Source of the DNA: Nevskiaceae bacterium
GTDB lineage: Bacteria; Pseudomonadota; Gammaproteobacteria; Nevskiales; Nevskiaceae
Assembly (NCBI GenBank): GCA_004297005.1
Contig: SCVA01000025.1
Span: forward strand, 1 to 64,000
Direction: 5' to 3'
Length of the DNA: 64,000 bases
Of the stretch, positions 42,377-50,805 are shown piece by piece. The notes beneath the pieces were generated by a model, which was not told the DNA's origin, did no database searches, and worked only from the letters and a program-made list of their open reading frames with translations. Both the position numbers and the translations under genes were made by a program. The first letter of the stretch is position 1. The number at the start of each line of letters is the position of its first letter.

Positions 42377-44947
42377 ATGTCCGCCGTATTCGAAAAACTG
42401 AAAGTCCTCGACCTGACCTGGGGCATCGCTGGCCCGATGGCCACCATGCTGCTGGCCGACAACGGCGCCGAGGTCACCAAGATCGAACCGCCCGGCGGCG
42501 ATCCCTACCGCAACCAGCTCGGCTATCACGTCTGGCAGCGCGGCAAGCGCAGCGCCATCCTCGACTTGAAGAACGCCGAGGACAAAAAGGCCTTCCTGGC
42601 CCTGGCGCAGGTCGCCGACGTGCTGGTGGAGTCCTACTCGCCGGGCACCACTGCCAAGCTCGGCATCGACTACGCCACGCTCAGCAAGCTCAACCCGCGC
42701 CTGGTGTACTGCTCGATCACCGGCTACGGTCGCGAAGGCGAGCTGGCTCAGCGCCCGGCCTACGATGCCCTAGTGCAGGCGCGCACCGGCCTGATGTTCG
42801 AGCAGCGCGGCTGGGCGGAAGGCGCGCTCAACCACATCAGCGGTCTGCCCGATCCCTTCCCCGATCTCGAAATCCCGCAGGACTGGGTGCAGGGCGCGCC
42901 GCGCGAAGGCCCGCTGTTCGTGGCCTCGCACTGGCCCAGCCTGGGCGCCTTCTTCAACGCCAGCCTGGGTATTTCCGCCGCGCTGCGCGCGCGCGAGCTG
43001 ACCGGCCGTGGCCAGTGGGTGGAAACCTCGCTGCTGGCTGGTGCCCTGGCCGGCGCCGCCGGCGTCTGGCAGCGCGCCGAAAAGCCGGATGCCCCCGGCT
43101 TTGATACCTGGATCCTCAACTGCAAGTCGCCCAAGGGTCACTTCCAGGCCAAGGACGGCAAGTGGCTGCACAACTGGGTGCCCAACCCGCGCTTCATCCT
43201 GCAGGCCGCCGAGGGCGACACGCTCAACGCCTCGCCCGACCTCACCGTGCAGAACGACCCGGACCGCTTCGGCACCGGCCCGGAAGAGATTCTGGTGATG
43301 TCGCACTACCAGCCCATCCTCGCCGAGGCGGTCGCCAAGTTCCCGGTCGCCGACTGGGTGCAGGCCGCCGCCACCGCCGAGATGACCATGCAGCCGGTGC
43401 GCTCCATCGAGGAGTCGCTGGCCGACAACGCCTTCGTGGAAGACGGCTGCGTTACCGAGGTGCAGGACCCGGTGCTGGGCCGCATCCGCACCGTCGGCAA
43501 TGCCTTCAACATGAGCAAGACCCAGGGCAAGCCCGGCCACGCCCCGGTCGCTGCCGGCGCCAACACCGCCGAGGTGAAGGCCGAGGCGGCGAAGATTCTC
43601 GCCGAGGCCAAGGCCGCCACCGCTGCCGCCAACGCCGGCAAGCAGATCAAGTCGCCGCTGGAAGGCGTGGTGGTACTTGATCTCGGCCTCGCCATCGCCG
43701 GCCCCTTCGGCACGCAGTTGCTGAGCGATCTCGGCGCCACGGTCATCAAGATCAACGGCCTGTTCGATCTGTTCTGGCACCGCGTGCACATCGCCTACAT
43801 GGCCAACCGCGGCAAGAAGTCGATCACGCTCAACCTCAAAGACCCGCGGGCGATGAAGATTTTGCTCGACCTGGTGAAGCAGGCCGACGTGGTGCAGCAC
43901 AACATGCGCTACGACGCCGCCGAGCGCCTGAAGATCGACTACGAGAGCTTGAAGCAGATCAACCCCAAGCTCATCTACGCCCACTCGCGCGGCTTCGAGC
44001 GCGGCGTGCGCGCCGGCCTGCCCGGCAACGACCAGACCGGCGCCTGCCTCTCCGGCATCCAGTTTGAGGATGGCGGCATGGCGCGTCCCGGCGCGCATGG
44101 CGAAGTCGGCCGGCCGCTGTGGAGCTTCACCAGCTTTGGCGACACCGGCAACGGCTTTCTCTCAGCCACCGCCATCATCAACGCGCTCTACCATCGCGAC
44201 CGCACTGGCGAAGGCCAGTTTGTGGATACCTCCATCATCAATGCCGCGCTGCTCAACACCAGCTACGCGGTGGCCACGCCCGAGGGCAAGGGTTTTGCCC
44301 GCCCGCGCATCGGTGGCGATCAGCTGGGCTATTCCGCCGGCCATCGCCTCTACCAGGCCAAGGACGGACGCTGGCTGTGCTTCGTGCTGGTCGAGCAGAG
44401 CCATTGGGACGAGCTGTTCACCGTGCTGCGCGCGCCCAAGCTCGCGGTCGATCCGCAGTTCGCCACGCCCGAGGCGCGTGCCGAGCACGACGCCGCGCTG
44501 GCCGCCTTCATCGACGGCCGCATGAAGGCCAAGACCGCCGCCGAATGGTTTGCCGAGCTGGATGCCGCCGGCGTGCCGGTAGAGATCGTCGACGAGGAGT
44601 TCTCGCGCCGCCTGCACGACAACCCCGAGTTCCAGAAGCAGGGGCTGGTGGTGTCTTACCCGCATCCGGTGGTCGGCAAGCTCGACCAGATTGGTCTGCT
44701 ATTCAGCCTCAGTGACACTCCCGGCGTGATCCAGGGCCGGCCGCTGCTGGTGGGCGAGCACACCAAGGAAATCCTCGCCGGCCTCGGCTACAGCGAAGAC
44801 GAAGTGAAGACCATGGAAGAGCAGATGGCCATCGGCTTCGTCGGCATGCCCCGCATGCCTCCGCGCCCGGCGCCGAGTGCTGCCGGCAAGGAAGCACCCA
44901 AGCAGGGCATGGCGGGCATGCTGGCGCAGGAGTCGGCGAAGAAGTAA
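42377..44947 (+). CDS. Fused two-domain CaiB/BaiF CoA-transferase
   Basis: 856-residue protein with two family III CoA-transferase domains, about 1-400 and 432-820, joined by an Ala/Lys-rich helical linker (about 400-430) and ending in a Pro/Ala-rich tail. Each half begins with the VLDL...GPF/GPM motif. Each half keeps an aspartate near the expected catalytic position (PAYDALVQARTG in the first, GNDQTGACLSG in the second). Single-domain relatives work as interlocked dimers, so this is a built-in heterodimer. It may move CoA between steroid acids; substrate unknown. Confidence 0.85.
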   Translation: MSAVFEKLKVLDLTWGIAGPMATMLLADNGAEVTKIEPPGGDPYRNQLGYHVWQRGKRSAILDLKNAEDKKAFLALAQVADVLVESYSPGTTAKLGIDYATLSKLNPRLVYCSITGYGREGELAQRPAYDALVQARTGLMFEQRGWAEGALNHISGLPDPFPDLEIPQDWVQGAPREGPLFVASHWPSLGAFFNASLGISAALRARELTGRGQWVETSLLAGALAGAAGVWQRAEKPDAPGFDTWILNCKSPKGHFQAKDGKWLHNWVPNPRFILQAAEGDTLNASPDLTVQNDPDRFGTGPEEILVMSHYQPILAEAVAKFPVADWVQAAATAEMTMQPVRSIEESLADNAFVEDGCVTEVQDPVLGRIRTVGNAFNMSKTQGKPGHAPVAAGANTAEVKAEAAKILAEAKAATAAANAGKQIKSPLEGVVVLDLGLAIAGPFGTQLLSDLGATVIKINGLFDLFWHRVHIAYMANRGKKSITLNLKDPRAMKILLDLVKQADVVQHNMRYDAAERLKIDYESLKQINPKLIYAHSRGFERGVRAGLPGNDQTGACLSGIQFEDGGMARPGAHGEVGRPLWSFTSFGDTGNGFLSATAIINALYHRDRTGEGQFVDTSIINAALLNTSYAVATPEGKGFARPRIGGDQLGYSAGHRLYQAKDGRWLCFVLVEQSHWDELFTVLRAPKLAVDPQFATPEARAEHDAALAAFIDGRMKAKTAAEWFAELDAAGVPVEIVDEEFSRRLHDNPEFQKQGLVVSYPHPVVGKLDQIGLLFSLSDTPGVIQGRPLLVGEHTKEILAGLGYSEDEVKTMEEQMAIGFVGMPRMPPRPAPSAAGKEAPKQGMAGMLAQESAKK

Positions 44948-44968
44948 GGCGGACTTGCTGCAAGAGAA

Positions 44969-45000
44969 GCCCTCGCGGTGTGAGCTGCGGGGGCTTTTTT
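44969..45000 (+). terminator. Rho-independent terminator
   Basis: GCCCTCGCGG (44969-44978) pairs with CTGCGGGGGC (44985-44994), including two G-U pairs, with a 6-nt loop and a run of six T. It ends the CoA-transferase transcript and marks the left limit of the catabolic block. Confidence 0.85.
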
Positions 45001-45347
45001 GTATCTCTGCCGTGGTTGCGAGGGGGCAGGTAGCCATCAGCCTGCTGCTACCATAGGTGCCATCGAAATTAGCGCCGGATGACGGACGTCCAGAGGGTTG
45101 GTAGCCCAAACCACCGCGATCCAGCGATTGCTGCCGGTCAGCACTGGTGGTCGACTATTTGGGGCCCTCCAAGTGGCTCCACAGCGTTGAATCGGCGTAA
45201 CAACGATTTCAGGTTCTTCGTCTTGCTTGAGTTAGGCATCAACGCATCCGATTGCGTAGCCTAGCCGTCGGTCGACTCGAAAGTTAACTGCGAAGATGCA
45301 AAAATATCAGGTCAAGATGTCTGCAGAAATTAGTTCTAACGTGATCC
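45001..45347. other. Intergenic boundary before the defence island
   Basis: About 350 bases without a convincing gene. GC content falls from about 45060 on. Only a short 61-codon frame is open, without a ribosome site or recognisable sequence. It should contain the methyltransferase promoter. No integrase, direct repeat or tRNA is visible at this edge. Confidence 0.5.
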
Positions 45348-46418
45348 ATGTCGCTCGTAATTGAAGGGGTTGACCTCTTTTGCGGTGTCGGCGGCCTTTC
45401 GTATGGGCTTGGGGCCGAAGGAGTTCGCGTAGTAGCTGGAATCGACGTAGACCCGGCGTGCCAGTACCCCTATGAAGCAAATCACGAAGGTGCCAAATTT
45501 CTGTTGCGAGATATCGCAACAGTTAACGGCGAAGAGCTGAATGCGCTGTGGTCGCCAGGCGTCGTGCGGCTCTTGGCCGGATGTGCGCCATGCCAGCCGT
45601 TTTCCAGTTATGCCAACACCGCTACTGTCGACAAAGCCAAATGGCGGTTGCTCAGTGAGTTCGCCCGGCTGGTGGAGGAAAGCCAGCCGGACCTCGTCAC
45701 CATGGAAAACGTACCTCGCTTGCAGCAGGCGCAGCCTTTCAAGAACTTTCTGCGCGCATTAATGCGGGGGGGGTATCAGGTGGCCTACGCAGTGGTCAAC
45801 GCTGCCGACTACGGAACACCTCAGCGCCGAAAGCGACTGGTGCTGGTGGCCTCCCGACTTGGCCCAGTAGCCGTGCCGGAGCCAACCCACAAGGGGGCCG
45901 AGAACTGGGTGACGGTGCGTCAAGCAGTGGGACATCTCAAGAAGCTCAAGGATGGTGAATCCTGCAAAAGCGACCCCCTGCACGTTGCTTCGACCCTTTC
46001 AGAGCTAAATCGTGCGCGTATCCGAGCAAGCAAGCCGGGGGGCACTTGGCGCGACTGGCCTGAACAATTGGTGGCCGCCTGTCATCAACGCGAAAGCGGC
46101 AAACACTCTGCCGGAGTGTATGGCCGCATGGAGTGGTATAAGCCCGCGCCCACAATGACGACTCTGTGCAACGGGTACGGCAATGGGCGCTTCGGGCACC
46201 CTGAGCAGGACAGGGCCATCTCTTTGCGGGAAGCGGCAATCTTCCAGTCATTTCCGGAAGCCTACCGCTTCACCCGCGACGGCGAAGCGGTGTCGATCAA
46301 GACGGTCGCCAGACTGATCGGCAATGCCGTCCCGCCAAAGCTGGGCGAGGCGGTAGCTAGGGCCCTTCATGCCTCAGTGCGGGCCTCGGCTGGCGCTGTA
46401 ACAGCAGTGGGCGGCTGA
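45348..46418 (+). CDS. DNA (cytosine-5) methyltransferase
   Basis: 356-residue C5-cytosine methyltransferase with all main motifs in order: I (DLFCGVGG, 9-16, AdoMet binding), IV (PCQ, 81-83, catalytic Cys82), VI (ENVP, 120-123), VIII (QRRKR, 159-163) and X (GNAVPP, 325-330). The target-recognition region between VIII and X is short to moderate. The recognition sequence cannot be read. GC content is below the surrounding catabolic genes. No cognate restriction endonuclease of known type is adjacent; the facing DUF262-HEPN pair is the likely partner. Confidence 0.92.
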   Translation: MSLVIEGVDLFCGVGGLSYGLGAEGVRVVAGIDVDPACQYPYEANHEGAKFLLRDIATVNGEELNALWSPGVVRLLAGCAPCQPFSSYANTATVDKAKWRLLSEFARLVEESQPDLVTMENVPRLQQAQPFKNFLRALMRGGYQVAYAVVNAADYGTPQRRKRLVLVASRLGPVAVPEPTHKGAENWVTVRQAVGHLKKLKDGESCKSDPLHVASTLSELNRARIRASKPGGTWRDWPEQLVAACHQRESGKHSAGVYGRMEWYKPAPTMTTLCNGYGNGRFGHPEQDRAISLREAAIFQSFPEAYRFTRDGEAVSIKTVARLIGNAVPPKLGEAVARALHASVRASAGAVTAVGG

Positions 46419-47131
46419 GCCAGGTAGCGTCGGCCCTGCAGGTAGTTATCGACCTCGGCAGCAATTTTTCGCAGAGTGTCGAACACCGCCAACGAATCGG
46501 TTTCCAGGGTTGAGACGGCGAGGTTTCGGCCTAGATCGGTGAAACTCTTTTCTCCATGGGCCAACTCGTTTCGGTTGGTCTTGACCTTCTGAAGAGCTGC
46601 GTCCGTCAGATGCGCGGGCGGGCGGTCGTTGGGGGTCTGGGCCACCACGCCAAATTTCTTCAGTTGCTCGTAAAAAACCAAACTGTCGACGCTGCCAGAA
46701 ATGCCGTCGATGCGTTTATCCTTGCCTGAGGTTCGGCCCTTCCAGTCGTCCATCCAATACCGGAACAGGCTTGTGTGAAGTGGGGAAGCCGAGGACAGCA
46801 CCGTGGATTTGGAGTCTTTCTTCACGGCTTTCAAAACCACGCGGAGCAACTGTGCATTGAGAGCATCCGCGCTGGAACAGTTGGCACCTATAGCATCATG
46901 CATCTCGTCGAGTAGCTGGACCAACGTAGCCTCCATGGCGCTGTAAAGCAGTAGGATTAGGTTCGCCTTGAGGGTGTGTGTGAGTTCCAAGGTCAATGGC
47001 AGTTGCAGCTCACCATCCTTTGCGCTGAGCATCGCCCGTCGTTCAACAGCCACTTTCAGGAAGTCCAGGTAGGCTGATATTTCAAGGCTTCTCTGCTTCA
47101 AAAGATCGTCTGTAAGCTGAACCTGGCTCAT
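46367..47131 (-). CDS. HEPN-family protein (MAE_28990-like)
   Basis: 254-residue mainly helical protein. Arg187-Asn-Glu-Leu-Ala-His192 is the R-x4-H signature of HEPN ribonucleases, and the N-terminal helix LILLLYSAMEATLVQLLDEMHD near 58-79 is typical of the MAE_28990/MAE_18760-like HEPN group, which accompanies DUF262 genes. It probably acts as the RNase effector of a defence unit. The ATG shares one base with the upstream DUF262 stop (TAATG), indicating coupling. Its 3' end overlaps that of the methyltransferase gene by 52 bp on the other strand. Confidence 0.75.
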   Translation of the reverse strand: MSQVQLTDDLLKQRSLEISAYLDFLKVAVERRAMLSAKDGELQLPLTLELTHTLKANLILLLYSAMEATLVQLLDEMHDAIGANCSSADALNAQLLRVVLKAVKKDSKSTVLSSASPLHTSLFRYWMDDWKGRTSGKDKRIDGISGSVDSLVFYEQLKKFGVVAQTPNDRPPAHLTDAALQKVKTNRNELAHGEKSFTDLGRNLAVSTLETDSLAVFDTLRKIAAEVDNYLQGRRYLAQPPTAVTAPAEARTEA

Positions 47132-48324
47132 TAAAAGAGTCCCGGTTGCGACGGGTTCCCTTCTTCCTCAGGTGGGTCAGGCGGCGAATCGGCGTTGGCA
47201 CTGGCCTCAACCTCGGCGGTGTCTGGGTCTTCTACGAATGTCGTGCCCAGTAAGTTGTCGCGCACGTAATGGATGCGATTAACGAGCTTTGGCCGTGAGT
47301 TGCTCGCGTCTGAGCGGGTGTGTTTGATGAATGCATCGCTGTCCAACCATTGGCTGATGTCACCCGGCGCAAGGTCTGGATTTGTACGCAATGCGAGAGA
47401 GACACCAACCGCAATGGCCTCGAATCGGATGCGCGGAACGGTGTTATAGCCAACACGCTTGAAGCCGCTTGGAAAGTGCTGCGATACAAAGCTCAGCATC
47501 CGGGTAAATTCATCAAGCATGGCTTTCTTGTCAGAATCAGGGAAATTCCCGTTCTTACTTTTTAGATATTCGGTCAGGAAGTCTTCAACGCTCTTCTTGA
47601 AGCCTTGGTAGTTGTTGAGATAGGCGAAGTACCGTAGGACAATTTCTTCGTACTCCTTGCGCTTTGCGTTGCGTTCGCTCAGTGGGACGAGTGCTTTGAA
47701 ATCTGCGTTGGCAGCGCAGTCGGTGATGAAGGCCATGAAAGGCCCATCCTCTACACCGCGCCGGACTTCCATGGTTGTGAGCCGCGTGCCTCCAGAGTTC
47801 AGGCGGTCGAACATTTCGCGACGTGCATCCTCATCAGCCTTTTCGGTTAACTCAATGACGCGAACGGTAGTTCGCTTGAATCGCAGTTGCCGCGGCTTGC
47901 TGAAGTCGGAAAACCGCATGCCGATAGCCTGGGTGAGCTTCTTGAGACCAACCAGCTCAAGCTTGTTGGAAAGGAAATTATCCAGGGTTCTGATGCGCTG
48001 AGATCCGTCGATGATTTCCAGGTTACCTTCCCGATCGCCTTGCCCGACATCGGCTGCAAAGATGAAGGGAACCGGCAGCTTGATGAGGATCGATTCGATG
48101 AAGCGGGACTGCTGCTTGGGTGTCCAGACCATTTCTCGCTGGTAGTCTGGAATAAAGATTTCCGACTCATCGGTCTCACGGCCACTGGTGAATTTTTCCA
48201 CCAGCACGCCGATAGGCCACTCCTTAATTTCGTAATCCGTGATCTTCTGCAATTCCTCTATCTGCTGGTCAACGAGGATTTCACGCGCGCTGTCGCCCAG
48301 CGGCAGTTGTGCTTCGTCCGTCAT
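47131..48324 (-). CDS. DUF262 (GmrSD/ParB-like) protein
   Basis: 397-residue DUF262 protein. IPDYQREMVW at 58-67 and the nucleotide-linked motif DGSQR at 106-110 mark the ParB/Srx-like N-terminal domain, followed by RLNSGGTRLT near 172-181. In GmrSD and related systems this domain is an NTPase sensor fused to a DUF1524 HNH nuclease. Here no HNH domain is visible, so nuclease activity would have to come from the HEPN partner. The C-terminus is acidic and Pro-rich. Low GC; first gene of the two-gene leftward unit. Confidence 0.82.
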   Translation of the reverse strand: MTDEAQLPLGDSAREILVDQQIEELQKITDYEIKEWPIGVLVEKFTSGRETDESEIFIPDYQREMVWTPKQQSRFIESILIKLPVPFIFAADVGQGDREGNLEIIDGSQRIRTLDNFLSNKLELVGLKKLTQAIGMRFSDFSKPRQLRFKRTTVRVIELTEKADEDARREMFDRLNSGGTRLTTMEVRRGVEDGPFMAFITDCAANADFKALVPLSERNAKRKEYEEIVLRYFAYLNNYQGFKKSVEDFLTEYLKSKNGNFPDSDKKAMLDEFTRMLSFVSQHFPSGFKRVGYNTVPRIRFEAIAVGVSLALRTNPDLAPGDISQWLDSDAFIKHTRSDASNSRPKLVNRIHYVRDNLLGTTFVEDPDTAEVEASANADSPPDPPEEEGNPSQPGLF

Positions 48325-48469
48325 GGCTTTCCTTGTGCGTTATCAGAAATGTCAGACACCTTGACCATCAAGACATGTTTGAAATCGGCTGGGATTTACA
48401 GATTTCATTGTGCAACAAAGTTGGAAGATGTTATGCCGCAAAAAAATCGCCAGCCAATCGGCTCGTAGC

Positions 48470-48556
48470 ATGGAACTGACTGCGCAACAGCTCAATCTCT
48501 TGGCCCCAAAGCCGTCGTTCAAAAATGCCTACAAATGGCACTTTCCAGTCGTCTAG
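48470..48556 (+). other. Short 28-codon open frame at the island edge
   Basis: The frame MELTAQQLNLLAPKPSFKNA continues for eight more residues (YKWHFPVV) and then stops. It reads like the N-terminus of a longer protein but ends early, has no clear ribosome site and no recognised family. It may be a remnant left at the right edge of the lower-GC island; the rest of 48325-48596 shows nothing coding. Confidence 0.2.
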
Positions 48557-48596
48557 GCATAAGTGTGTCTGGTGACCAGGCCAAGCAGACGTGCCG

Positions 48597-49262
48597 CTAC
48601 CCCAACGCCCCCATCGTGCTCCGCAAGAGCAGCGCATTAGCCGTCACCAACACCTTCCTCGGTGCCCGGTAGTCGCTCAGCAGCCAGTGCGCGGCGGATT
48701 GCGTGACGCCGCCGATCAGGGCCATGGCGATGTAGTGGGCCTCGTCGTCGGAGGCGGGCCAGCGCGGCAATAGCCGCTGGGCGACCGAGATCAGCAGTTC
48801 GGTGAACTGCTCGATGCGCCGGGTGTAGAGCGCGTCGATGCGCGGGCTCACGCCCAGCACTTCCAGCCAGCAGACGCGGGCGACGCGGGCGTTCTCAAAC
48901 GCCTTGAAGAAGGTATCCAGCCCGGCAGTGACAATCCGCTCGGTGTCGCCGGAGGGCAGGGCGGCCGCGAGGGCGGCCATCACCTCGGCCTGAATCTGGT
49001 CCATGGACTCGGTGTAGATCGCCGCCAGCAGCTCTTCGGTGTCGCTGAAGTTCTTGTAGAAGTAGCGGTCGATCAGGCCGGCCTGCTTGCACAGCAGGCG
49101 CACGGTGGTGGCGCGGTAGCCGATGCTGCCGAACAGGGTGAGGCCGGCGTCCAGAAACTGCCGGCGCTGGCGCGCCAGCCGGTCGGCGGCGGTTTCGCCG
49201 CCGTAGGTGCGGCCGGGCTCGGTGGATTCCGTGGGTGTCGCCATGCGGCTATTTGACGACAT
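48597..49262 (-). CDS. TetR-family transcriptional regulator
   Basis: 221-residue TetR-type repressor. The helix-turn-helix covers about residues 36-72 (GLTLFGSIGYRATTVRLLCKQAG... DRYFYKNFSDTEELL), followed by a helical ligand domain. It is divergent from the Baeyer-Villiger monooxygenase gene, and the region between holds two palindromes, so it probably represses that operon and itself, released by a steroid-like ligand. The first ATG lies inside one palindrome; a start six codons in (49242-49244) would leave that operator free and is a real alternative. Neither has a clear ribosome site. Confidence 0.85.
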   Translation of the reverse strand: MSSNSRMATPTESTEPGRTYGGETAADRLARQRRQFLDAGLTLFGSIGYRATTVRLLCKQAGLIDRYFYKNFSDTEELLAAIYTESMDQIQAEVMAALAAALPSGDTERIVTAGLDTFFKAFENARVARVCWLEVLGVSPRIDALYTRRIEQFTELLISVAQRLLPRWPASDDEAHYIAMALIGGVTQSAAHWLLSDYRAPRKVLVTANALLLRSTMGALG

Positions 49263-49298
49263 GCGTCATCAGAAATAAAGTGATGTCCATTGTCATCA
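49254..49298. promoter_or_regulatory. Two tandem TetR-type operators
   Basis: Site 1 (49254-49271) reads TGACGAC-ATGC-GTCATCA and site 2 (49281-49298) TGATGTC-CATT-GTCATCA. Both fit a palindrome TGATGAC-N4-GTCATCA with at most one mismatch, 27 bp apart centre to centre. They lie between the divergent TetR and monooxygenase genes and are the likely binding sites of that regulator. Confidence 0.7.
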
Positions 49299-49338
49299 CA
49301 TAAACGGCCCCTCGGGGCTCATCGAGGAGCAGGAGCGC

Positions 49339-50796
49339 ATGCAGGCGTACAAGGTCGTCATCATCGGCAGCGGTTTCGGCGGGCAGTGCGCCGCCATCCG
49401 CCTGCTGGAGCAGGGCATCAATGATTTCCGCATCCTGGAGCGCCGCGACTTCATGGGCGGCACCTGGTGCCAGAACAGCTATCCGGGCGCGGCGGTGGAT
49501 GTGCAGTCGCCGCTGTACTCGATATCCAGCGAGCCCTACCAGTGGTCGCAGATGTTCGTGGAGCAGGACGAGTTGCAGCGCTACACCAACGAGGTGATCG
49601 ACAAGCACGGCCTGCGCGACAAGACCACGCTCAACGCCAATGTGCGGCAGGTGCACTGGGGCGAGGAGCGCAAGCGCTGGATCGTTGAGACCGAGGCGGC
49701 GGGGACCTTCGAGGCGCAGATCCTCATCAATGCCTCCGGCCCGCTGAGCACGCCGGTGATCCCCAACTTCCCCGGCCGCGGTTCCTTCCAGGGCAAGAGC
49801 TTTCACACCAATGCCTGGGACCACAACTATGACTATCGCGGCAAGCGCGTGGCGATCATCGGCAGCGGCGCCAGCGCGGCGCAGGTGATCCCGGCCATTG
49901 CTGGCGAGGTGGGCGCGCTGCATGTGTTTCAGCGCACGCCGCATTGGGTGCTGCCGCGGCCGGATCGCCGCTTCAGCGGCTTCGAGCGCTGGTTGCTGGG
50001 CTTCAAGCCGCTGCACAAGCTGCTGCGCTGGGCCATCTACTGGGGGCTGGAGACGCGAGTAATCGGCTTCAAGTACTCCAAGACCATGCTCAACGTGGTT
50101 GCCGAGCGGGTGGCGCGCAAGCATCTCGCCACCCAGGTGCCGGACCCGGTGCTGCGCCAGAAGCTCACGCCGGACTTCACCATCGGCTGCAAGCGCATCA
50201 TCCTCTCCAGCACGCTCTATCCGGCGCTCAGCCGCGCCAACGTCAAGCTGCACGACAAGCAGGACGGCATCGCCGAGATCAACGCCAGCGGCATCCGCAC
50301 CGCGCAGGGCGAGCAGGTGGATGTCGATCTCATCATCTGGTCCACCGGCTACGACGCCACCGACGGCGTGATCTCTTATCCGGTGCTCGGCAAGGGTGGG
50401 CAGTCGCTGGCCAAGGTCTGGGAGGAATTCCCCCGCGCCTACCTGGGCACGGCCATCCCCGGCTTTCCCAACTTCTTCGTAGTCACCGGCCCCAACACCG
50501 GCATCGGGCACACCTCGGCGATCTTCATCATCGAGTCGCAGATGAACTACATCCTCGACAGCCTCAAACGCCTACAGCAGTCGGGCAAGCAGTCCATCGA
50601 GGTCAAGCCCGAGGCCGAGGCCGAGTACACCCGCATGATCCATTCGGAGATGGAGAAAACCGTGTGGAAGGCCGGCGGCTGCCGGAGCTGGTACCAGAGC
50701 AAGAGCGGCCACGTCATCGCCATGTTCCCGGGCTTCAGCTTCACCTACCGCTGGCTGGCGGCGCACTTCAAGCCCAAGCACCACCGCTTTGCCTGA
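49339..50796 (+). CDS. Baeyer-Villiger-type flavin monooxygenase
   Basis: 485-residue FAD/NADPH monooxygenase with two dinucleotide motifs, GSGFGG at 10-15 (FAD) and GSGASA at 175-180 (NADPH). Between them is the Baeyer-Villiger fingerprint F150-x-G-x3-H156-x3-W160-D161. It inserts oxygen next to a ketone to give an ester or lactone. Downstream SDR and hydrolase genes fit an alcohol-ketone-ester-hydrolysis sequence. A steroid ketone is a plausible substrate; not proven. Confidence 0.88.
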   Translation: MQAYKVVIIGSGFGGQCAAIRLLEQGINDFRILERRDFMGGTWCQNSYPGAAVDVQSPLYSISSEPYQWSQMFVEQDELQRYTNEVIDKHGLRDKTTLNANVRQVHWGEERKRWIVETEAAGTFEAQILINASGPLSTPVIPNFPGRGSFQGKSFHTNAWDHNYDYRGKRVAIIGSGASAAQVIPAIAGEVGALHVFQRTPHWVLPRPDRRFSGFERWLLGFKPLHKLLRWAIYWGLETRVIGFKYSKTMLNVVAERVARKHLATQVPDPVLRQKLTPDFTIGCKRIILSSTLYPALSRANVKLHDKQDGIAEINASGIRTAQGEQVDVDLIIWSTGYDATDGVISYPVLGKGGQSLAKVWEEFPRAYLGTAIPGFPNFFVVTGPNTGIGHTSAIFIIESQMNYILDSLKRLQQSGKQSIEVKPEAEAEYTRMIHSEMEKTVWKAGGCRSWYQSKSGHVIAMFPGFSFTYRWLAAHFKPKHHRFA

Positions 50797-50805
50797 GGCC
50801 GCGCC

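Noticed and set aside
45079-45264. 61-codon frame before the methyltransferase gene
   Set aside because: No ribosome site, no hydrophobic or motif pattern and no recognised relative; probably chance in lower-GC sequence.
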